Shown: piece after piece, positions 56,847 through 64,000 of the stretch | Layout: each line of letters opens with the position of its first letter | How positions within the stretch are numbered: position 1 is the stretch's first letter | Notes under the pieces: generated by a model | Seen by the model: only the letters and a program-made list of their open reading frames with translations | What the model was told of the DNA's origin: nothing | Databases searched by the model: none | Translations under genes and position numbers: made by a program | From: Solen grandis | Taxonomy: Eukaryota > Mollusca > Bivalvia > Adapedonta > Solenidae | DNA: 64,000 nt | Reading direction: 5' to 3' | NCBI GenBank assembly: GCA_021229015.1 | Contig: CM037788.1 | Coordinates: 54,209,278-54,273,277 of the forward strand

Positions 56847-57000
56847 TTTTATGAAAAGTGCTCATATAATGCGATCAAATACTTGAAAGATTATAAATAC
56901 ACTACAAACCACATAATTGAAAGATCATGGTTTTCACATCTAACAACTTAACATATCTTACAACAATTTTTTGCAAGCTTGCGACTTTTTACAAAAAGTA

Positions 57001-58940
57001 GTAGTTATCTGTAGTCACTGTCATGGTCTAATCTGTGACTTATGTTCATTCATTGCGAACAAATATTTGGAATGCGGGGAAAAGTCAATGCATGACAATT
57101 GTAAACAGCACGCGGCAGTTTGAAACGTCACATGATAATGTGACATTACGAGTGTTGTGCCGAATTGTTTTGTATCCCGTGGCATTGTTGTGCATTATTT
57201 CATAATGTTGTGTGTCAAGATTTAACTGCAACACGACACAGAAATATTCCACAACATAAACACACTACGAGTATAATGTTGAACGTCGTGTGGCTTTGTC
57301 GTACGTCATGTTGCATGGTCGCGTACCGTGGTACATTGTCGTGCGTCAACCTTTCCATGCGATGCACGACATTAGCATAACAATATGAAATGACGCGTGA
57401 CAATGTGACACGATGCCAATGAATTTTAAACAACACTCACGAATTTATTTGTTATTTCGTGAAAATTTGTGCGCAATAATGTCGGGTGTCATTATCATGT
57501 GTCATTTGATATTATTGTGTGTCGTTTGCAATTGTCGTGCGTCGATTAAAAATGTCGTTTGTCATAAAGCAACATACACATCTAAAGTGACACTAACCGA
57601 ATTCCTTACAAAAAGTTTTCAAGTTTGTGACAGGTTATACTCAAACATATCTATGTGGTAAAACATATGCTAAAATATTGTGACAAAATGTTTGAAAGGT
57701 CATTGTTAACGGCATTCAACAAGCCAGTGAACGAAGAAATGTATTTTTTAAAACCATGCGACTCGTAAACTAAATGGAATTGCTTCCGCGAAAACCGGTG
57801 AACACGCGAGTGCGATTCTAGTTGTTTTTGTTTTCTGTTAAAGATTCAAGATAAATCGTCGCACTCTACACACATTACAGCTCAATTTCCGATGTCCCGT
57901 GTTACATTTTCACCCATTCTTTGTTGATGTTCCGAGTTGTTTCCGTAAAGCGCGCGAATTATCACCAGAATTGTATGCAGCACTGCCGTTACGTCATTTC
58001 CGATGGTTATGGTTAAAATTATTTGTAGAAATCGGGTTTTATAAAACAGGAATAGGAGAAACAACAAGTAAGCAGTAAATTGTCCCAGATCGGGTAAAAT
58101 AGTAAGTGCAGCTTTAATCGATGTATCATTTTATACTAATGCCCTAGTTGATAAATGAAAATTTGCTTTAAAATACGTTTTATTGAAGATTTGTTTTCTA
58201 AAAATATTTTTATGTAGCATAGTTTTAAGAGCTCGAACAACTGTATTAAATTTGTCCACTTATATTTCCCATGGTATGAAATGACGTCTAGTTATATTAC
58301 ATTAATATATTTAAAGCGCTCTTACTTAAAATGTCATAATGGTTTCTGATTGTGTAATAGAAGACCTAAAAACCATAATCGGAAAGTCAAAACCTCAACC
58401 GTCACATACGGCATTTAAAGTCACGAATGATGTGTTAGCGGCAGTGAGCGGAAAAGGGAAAACAAGAAGAAACAGTTAGTCATACTCTTAGAAACCTCTG
58501 TCCGTAGAGTACGTGGAGGCAAACGCATAAGAACGAATATTTTAAAAGGCGAAGAATGCAGCTGGGACTGGACAGAGAAAAATAAACAAGCAGTGCACGA
58601 TTTCGAAGGAATTGGGCTATCACCAGATGTATCCAGACCGACAGAAAATAAGAAGTTATTACACGAAAATATTGCAATTGTATCTTCGGCTTCCTAACTC
58701 TACATATGTTCAGAAATTGAAAGTGAATATTCCATAGTTATACCCGATACATTGCATTTAATCTTGTGTCGTGTAAAAAAAAAATTAATAAATCGTTCAT
58801 ACTATAAATTGATTTGATTTGAAATATATAATAATCAATTTTATTGGCAAAATCGGAATTGTGCCTTTGGGCATAATAATAATAAGCTATATTTTACATT
58901 TCCATTTACCGTATATCTACTTGTAATAAAATCACTATTT
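57001..58940. other. Gene-free region with TTGTCGTGYGTC-type words
   Basis: From about 57120 to 57560 words like TTGTCGTGCGTC, AATGTCGGGTGTC, ATTGTGTGTCG and AATGTCGTTTGTC recur irregularly on both strands. No clear period. The rest (57.6-58.9 kb) is AT-rich and lies 3' of the SLC46-like gene (gene on minus strand). No supported coding frame. Confidence 0.45.
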
Positions 58941-58945
58941 ATGAA

Positions 58946-60298
58946 TCATACCCTTTTCATGATACAAGAAAACAATAACAACATGGTGATGGTCATGCAT
59001 AAATATAAAAATGATTCAACGAAGAATACCAAACCTGAATGGAAGGAAACTGTTGCAGTGAAAAAACTCAGATAGACAACGGATCCCGTCATTTTTGCAA
59101 TTGTTTCAAAAATATTGATCAGTGAAAACAGTTTGCCGATTTCATCGCTATGCACGACCTTGCTAAGTAAAGACTGTGTTGCAGAAGACGCCAATATTCC
59201 AAATGACCACAAAGAAAAAGAGGTGAATATTTCCAAAACTGTCTGACTCTTGCCTATCCAACTTGAACTAATGCATCTTAAAGTATAACCTAAAACTGCA
59301 AGTTTGTCGTCTTTAATTTTCGTGTACTTGATCATCAAAGGCAATACGACAATTAACGATAATCCTTTAGCTGTGTGTCCAGCTGCAAGAAGGTAGTTGT
59401 ACCATGCATCAGACATATTGAAAGGGACCCTTGATGCAAAGAGATACATAATATTATTCCTTCCAGATTTGCAGAATGTGTTCAACAACAACAAAAAACA
59501 CATTGTTAGCACTATCAGTCTTCCCCTATTTTCTCGATATTTTACAAGTGTCTTTAAGGTTTCTTTGAAGTCACGTAGGTTGCAAACAGTTCGGATAACC
59601 TTCGCGGGATTCTCTGATGTTGTTGACGGCTGTATTGTTTCGTGGATGAAAAGAACAACTACCAAAAACGAAGCCATGTGGAAAACAACAGCTATGCCAA
59701 AAGAAAACACAATTCCTAGACCATCAATAACTATCCCATTTACTAATGCCCCAATTAACCATCCGAGGAAGGAGACAGCCAGAAGCTGTGAAAGTCGAGT
59801 CGTTCTGTTTTCATCAGTTGTTATAACGCACGTAAGGCTTTTAATTGCCATATTCACCAGTGACCCTTTCCCGAATATACCCTGTATCCCGGCACCTACC
59901 ATGATGAATATCATAGCATTGGTCTTGGTATATATACTAGCGATGTAAAAAGCACAACCGCATATATTTCCGAGTAACGACAACATCATTAATCTTTTCC
60001 GACCATTTCTATCACTCCACGCACCGCAAAACAAGCCAAGGAACACGGAGGGTGCGTATAACAAAGCTGTGAAAATCATGATGTACCGACTCGCTTGCTG
60101 TTCAACTATGTCTTCCTTAGAAACTGTCTGGTTTTGTGACGATGTCATGTTCAGTTCGGAGTGGTATAATTTGGTTACATGCACAATGTGAGGACGGGTG
60201 GAACCTTCTAACACTGCTTCTCCTCCTTTGAAGAGAAAAAGAGTTCCGACCAGTAACACGTATTGTAAAGTTGAACTGTTTTGGTTTTCTCCCTCCAT
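58946..60298 (-). CDS. SLC46-like proton-coupled folate/solute transporter
   Basis: A single uninterrupted frame encodes a 12-transmembrane major-facilitator protein of the SLC46 group (PCFT/SLC46A3-like, usually 450-470 residues). From the upstream ATG at 60331 it is 461 aa; I favour the second ATG at 60298 (450 aa; good context AAATGG). A TTTCAG acceptor lies between the two ATGs, and both the acceptor and the second ATG are conserved in the pseudogene at 50.4 kb while the first ATG is not. Numbering from 60331: TM1 about 22-41; a loop with NMT and NQT glycosylation sequons (61, 67); TM2 about 83-105; MFS motif A GAWSDRNGRKRLM (103-115); TM3-6 to about 235; a cytosolic loop; TM7-12 from about 270 to the end. 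Substrate cannot be told from sequence: human relatives carry folates or lysosomal solutes. The coding region is intact. Upstream 5' UTR exon(s) are inferred, not seen. Confidence 0.9.
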   Translation of the reverse strand: MEGENQNSSTLQYVLLVGTLFLFKGGEAVLEGSTRPHIVHVTKLYHSELNMTSSQNQTVSKEDIVEQQASRYIMIFTALLYAPSVFLGLFCGAWSDRNGRKRLMMLSLLGNICGCAFYIASIYTKTNAMIFIMVGAGIQGIFGKGSLVNMAIKSLTCVITTDENRTTRLSQLLAVSFLGWLIGALVNGIVIDGLGIVFSFGIAVVFHMASFLVVVLFIHETIQPSTTSENPAKVIRTVCNLRDFKETLKTLVKYRENRGRLIVLTMCFLLLLNTFCKSGRNNIMYLFASRVPFNMSDAWYNYLLAAGHTAKGLSLIVVLPLMIKYTKIKDDKLAVLGYTLRCISSSWIGKSQTVLEIFTSFSLWSFGILASSATQSLLSKVVHSDEIGKLFSLINIFETIAKMTGSVVYLSFFTATVSFHSGLVFFVESFLYLCMTITMLLLFSCIMKRV

Positions 60299-60309
60299 TT
60301 CTTTTTCAG

Positions 60310-60316
60310 GAATTCT
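60310..60316 (-). promoter_or_regulatory. Putative 3' splice site just upstream of the SLC46-like start
   Basis: Minus strand AATGATTTCAG|AATTCC; the exon would start at 60314. The paralogue has TACTGCTTTCAG|AATACC at the same place (exon from 50468). Conservation of AG and not of the upstream ATG supports a spliced 5' UTR. Confidence 0.5.
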
Positions 60317-60479
60317 GAAATCATTATACATTTCATATTTGTATCAATTATATAATAATTGTTTAGTTTGTTATTTCATCTAAATGTTTTTTGTTTTTTT
60401 TTATATTTCGTCTGAAATTTAAAACGTTAGTCGGGAACTTTATAGATGACTGTTAATACAATAAAAACTCATAATGTTC

Positions 60480-60921
60480 AATTACACGAAGTTTTTTTTA
60501 CTTTTTGTCTTCCAACCATAAGCCTGTGTATGCACTTGGATTAGTGATTCCCTTACCTTCTCGTAACATTTCGGACATGTTGCATTTGGTAGACAGCCGA
60601 TTACACGTCATATTCGGGTTTCCCAAAGCTAACATGATTTGTGGGAAGTAACAAACAACCAATCTGATATTGACTTCTTGTTCTGGTACTCACCGGGAAT
60701 CATTTTAAGTCATTATAATCCCATAGATGGATCATTTTGCGCGCTTTTTGTTCATGTACTCAGATAATACAGTTTGGTCACACCACGATGCATATAAAGT
60801 CATTTTAAACTGTCTCGTATCAATTCGGGTGGGGGGGGGGGGGCTGCTGTATTTTATTTCTTAATCAATTATATTGGTACTTAGTGGAAAATTGTGCCCT
60901 GCACTTAGGTCCAACTGGCTG
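60480..60921. other. Upstream flank of the SLC46-like gene, nothing recognised
   Basis: Contains a G-run at about 60831-60843. No promoter motif I can defend. Confidence 0.35.
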
Positions 60922-61055
60922 TTTTGTCAGATGTACTGTTTTACCTAACATTCAGGAAAACATTCCGAGTTTGCGAAAAAAATTTTGCTAACACATAAAG
61001 CTCGTCGCTATTAATGTTTTCCCGAATTTTAGAAAATACAGTACATCTGACAAAA
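60922..61055. repeat. 134-bp inverted repeat (fold-back)
   Basis: TTTTGTCAGATGTACTGT (60922-60939) and ACAGTACATCTGACAAAA (61038-61055) are perfect inverted copies. A weaker inner arm GAAAACATT / AATGTTTTC follows. It looks like a small fold-back MITE; no clear target duplication. Confidence 0.85.
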
Positions 61056-61124
61056 GAATCATTAGGGCTTCTTTGTAGTGTACAATTTCTGCTTCGCATG
61101 CGCTACCTATATCAGATTAAAATT

Positions 61125-61397
61125 GATGAAGAAATCAAATAATGACAACAGTTTTCTTTTGCGAATCGATGCAAAATGTACTGCTTTTGTTAGCTTAAAA
61201 TGACGTCATATCCCACGTGGTATTGCCACACTGAAATACATTACCGTAAACTGTTTATTGACGAAATCAAATAATGACAACAAGTTTCCTTTTCGAATAG
61301 AGGCAAATTATGCTGCTTGTGTTAGCTTAAAAATGACGTTATATCCTACGTACGTAGTATGGCCACACTGAAATACATTACCGGAAACTGTTTATTG
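61125..61397 (+). repeat. ~135-bp tandem duplication
   Basis: Two units share GAAATCAAATAATGACAACA, TGTTAGCTTAAAA(A)TGACG and GCCACACTGAAATACATTAC, then AAACTGTTTATT. The junction is at about 61258/61259. TGACGTCAT lies in the first unit only. Confidence 0.85.
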
Positions 61398-61489
61398 TTA
61401 TTAGTAAACACTTTGTCATTATACTGGGGCAAAGACTTGAACATAACCAGTTGGTGGTTAAGCAACATATGCTTTGGTTAAACCGGCTA

Positions 61490-64000
61490 ATAATAAACTG
61501 GGAGTAAAGTCCTTTGAAAAGGAATTTTTATTTCAACTGTTTCTCATTTTTTCCCATTTTCACAAGGAAAAAATTTTTAAAGGGTTGAAAATTGGGTGGG
61601 GGGGGGAATGTTTTTTATTTTATAATTATTTGGTTTATTTTCCCCTGCCTTAGTACTTGTTTTTTGGTCGAGGGCTGCCCTCCTTAGGGAAAACTTAATT
61701 TCAAAAAAAAAAACAAAAAAAAAAAAAATTTTTTTGTAAATGGTTTTTTTTTTAAAAATCTAAGGGAAAAAATTTGGGGTTCTTTTTGGTAAATTTTTTA
61801 TTTTTTATCGTTTTTATTTTCCTTTTTTTTTTAGTAAATTACTTTTTGTTATTTAAAAATGGTTAATTTTAACTAAAATTGTAATTTTATTGAAAACTTT
61901 AAAAAAAATTCCCCGGGGAAAAATTACTGTTTGTTTGGGAAAATTTGTAATCATTCTTTCGGAAAAATTTTTTTTTTTTAAGTTTTGTTTTAGGGGGCAA
62001 AACTAAATAAATTTTTAAAAATTTTTTTCCCAATAAAAACGGGGAAAAATTTTTAAAAATTTTTTTTTAATGTTTTTTTTTTTTTTTGTCAGAAAAAATG
62101 TTTTTTCTTTTTATTTTTTTTCGGAAAAGAAAAAAAATTTTAAAAGGGGGGGGTTTGTCCCTTTTTTGGTTTCAAATAATAAAAATATATATAATTTTTT
62201 TTGAAATTTTCGTTTTGCTTTTTTACCATGGGGTGAAAAAATTTTTATTTTTATTCCCCCCCACCAGGTGGAAACGGGACGGCCCCGGAGGCTCATGGGC
62301 CTGAAAAAATCTCCAAAAAGAAAGTGAGCCAGAATCCCTCGGCTGATGGAGCCCCGGGGACGCCCCCACCCTCGGAGAGGATAAAATAACTTGTTTCCAC
62401 AAGAACAGACTTTGGAGCCAAATTAGGGCCCCCCCACCGTGAATTTTTTATATGGAAAACCCGGGTCTTTGAGTCCCCCCTTGACCGATTTTTTTCGTCC
62501 GATAGCTTCCTTGACTCACAAGCTGTCTTGGAAACCCGGGGAAAGGATTTCTGGAGCCAGATGCAAAAAAAGGTTTCTGCGCGGGCAGGCTGTCGTGATA
62601 AGTCTACGTTGTGGTTGGCCATTCTAAAAGGAGGGGGGTCAAAATCTCTAATACACCCCGCTTAAGATCCTTTCTTGATAATGGAGGGGTTAAATCTCTA
62701 TTACAGCTTAGGATCCATTTTTTTGACGAGTTCCCCCAGTGTTCTGTGACTTTCCCTCGAGAAATTTTTTTTTTTCGTCATTCATGTTTTCCTTCGCAAT
62801 TTGGTTCGGCCCCCATGTGTAAAAGTCCAAATTTTGAACCTCTTTCAGCAAAATTATACTCTACCTCTGGATATGCCATCCGTTAGGCTTTGTTATAATT
62901 CAGAGGTATTATTTTCGTCGGGCTATTGTTTCGATGCCCCGGTGTTTGTCATTTTCGGCTGCCGAGCTGGGTATCTTCCCTGACGCAGAGACCCGAAACC
63001 CCTTAGCGACCCGCTTTGTCCTTTTGCAATCGGAACCAACACGATGTTGAAAAGAGCCCAACCCCCGTACAAACCCCCGCACGGGGGTACAAAGAGGTTC
63101 AACCCCATCTACAACGTTTACAACGCTTTTAATATTTTTTACAAAGGCGGCTTTTTTTCAGCCTCACGTGTAAAAGCGTCTGTATGCGGGTTCCCTTCTG
63201 CAGGCGGAAAGATGTCCATCCCCGGGCAGGTTTGGATAAAATGGAGCTGTCGGGCTACTCGTCTTTATTTCTTGTATTTATACCCTTAATCTCTGTTCAT
63301 TACAATGGAACCACTTGGGAAACCCATTTTTTTTTTCCGTTGATCAGGTTTAAGGTCTGAAGTTAAATAATTCGCCTTTTTTAAATTCGAGCGGGGGTTT
63401 GGGAAAGTCTTGTCGCGGAATAAGAGAGTTCGGACTTGCTACCCGTTTTAAAAAAACCATTAATAGTTACCCCTTGGTTACCTTATGTTTCGTGTTTTAT
63501 TACTTCGTGCGGCATGACATGGGAGGATTCTTCCCTTTTCATCATTAGTGCCCATTTTTAATAGATTCCCCCCGGGTTTAAAAATCCATTTCAAATTTTA
63601 AAAAGGGAAAAAATTTCGGACTTTATTTTACTTTCCTAAAATTCCCCTCTCGGGAACTAAGGGAACCCCCAAAATCTTTTTTTCCCTTTTGGCCCCCTTT
63701 AAACCCCCCTAAAGTTTTACCCTTTTTTATCTCTTTTTTTTTTTTCCTGAAATCTTTTTGGGGGGGGTCTTGTTTTTTTTCCCAAAAAATTTTTTAAATT
63801 CCACCCTTTTTTTTAAGTCATATTCCGGAACCACCGAGGTTGTTTCGCTCCTTTTTTAAAAAATCTTTCTTTTTTTCTTTTTTGGGGGGTTTCCGTTTTT
63901 TTTTTGGGGCCCCTCCGCTTAATTTTATAAATTTCGAGGAAAGAAAACCGCCCCTTTGGACGCAAAGAAGTAAGAAAAGCCCGTTTTTTCGAATTTTTTT
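61490..64000. other. Homopolymer-rich, probably poorly resolved sequence
   Basis: From about 61.5 kb, runs of T, A, G and C of 5-15 bases become very frequent (AAAATTTTTTTT, GGGGGGG, CCCCCC) and no repeat family from the rest of the window is intact. A ~60-bp phrase (AAATCTCTAATACA.. / AAATCTCTATTACA.. each followed by GCTTA.GATCC) is duplicated near 62641-62713. The pattern suggests uncorrected long-read errors or a collapsed contig end. No gene call is made here. Confidence 0.6.

Larger units (their letters stand above)
52440..57000. repeat. Degenerate ~155-bp tandem array, interrupted by insertions
   Basis: The phrase AAGCTCGCGACTACATAATT, GAAAGATGGTGGT recurs at about 52500, 52652 and 52801. 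After the LTR element it appears at 55690, 55853, 56266, 56326, 56471 and 56976. Intervening shared text includes ATACATGATC(A/T)TTTGTG and CAAACATTGCAATAAAA. Unit length is roughly 150-160 bp and divergence is high. An LTR element and two SINEs are inserted in it. Confidence 0.75.

Noticed and set aside
59397..59948. 183-codon plus-strand frame
   Set aside because: Antisense shadow of the SLC46-like coding region.
62086..63289. Several short frames near the window end
   Set aside because: They lie in the homopolymer-rich, probably erroneous sequence, so frames are not reliable.

Overview
This window is animal nuclear DNA, most likely from a bivalve mollusc. The sequence shows AT-rich non-coding DNA, spliced-gene signals, a 100-base assembly gap and very dense interspersed repeats. 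The bivalve assignment is an inference. It rests on the abundant elements that open with a GGGCCATGATGGCCC-like hairpin plus CTCACCTGA and close with CTCAGGTGAGCTAA, which I associate with bivalve genomes, and on tRNA-headed SINEs ending in a GACGTTAAACC-type tail.

Host genes are few. On the minus strand, two splice-bounded exons with compatible phases (5216-5147 and 3455-3047) look like the 5' part of an unidentified gene. At 60298-58946 (minus) lies one intact transporter reading frame of the SLC46 type (major facilitator superfamily). A decayed copy of its 5' end sits about 10 kb away at 50.2-50.6 kb. Everything else I can identify is mobile or repetitive DNA.

Layout. 0-21 kb: a Tigger/pogo-like element carrying only a helix-turn-helix ORF, a decayed Tc1-like element, several tandem-core repeats that share ends but differ in core, and a non-autonomous hAT with a perfect 8-bp target duplication. 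21.2-27.3 kb: a DIRS1-like tyrosine-recombinase retrotransposon (minus strand) with two DNA elements nested in it, one in the recombinase gene and one next to the YxDD motif of the reverse transcriptase. 28-34 kb: a second non-autonomous hAT, the gap, and a frameshifted Mutator-like transposase gene between two perfect 66-bp direct repeats. 34-50 kb: fragments of at least six LINEs on both strands, with nested SINEs and a 2.2-kb TIR element that splits a reverse transcriptase. 52-57 kb: a degenerate ~155-bp tandem array interrupted by an LTR element and two SINEs. 58.9-60.3 kb: the SLC46-like gene. 61.5-64 kb: sequence that looks poorly resolved (homopolymer-rich), so biological reading there is unsafe.

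The main value of the window is a readable stratigraphy of nested insertions, many with exact target-site duplications. I found no multi-gene pathway, operon, CRISPR array or obvious new defence system. The least explained structures are the 66-bp direct repeats around the Mutator-like gene, the shared-ends/swapped-core repeat family, and the DNA-binding-only pogo ORF.
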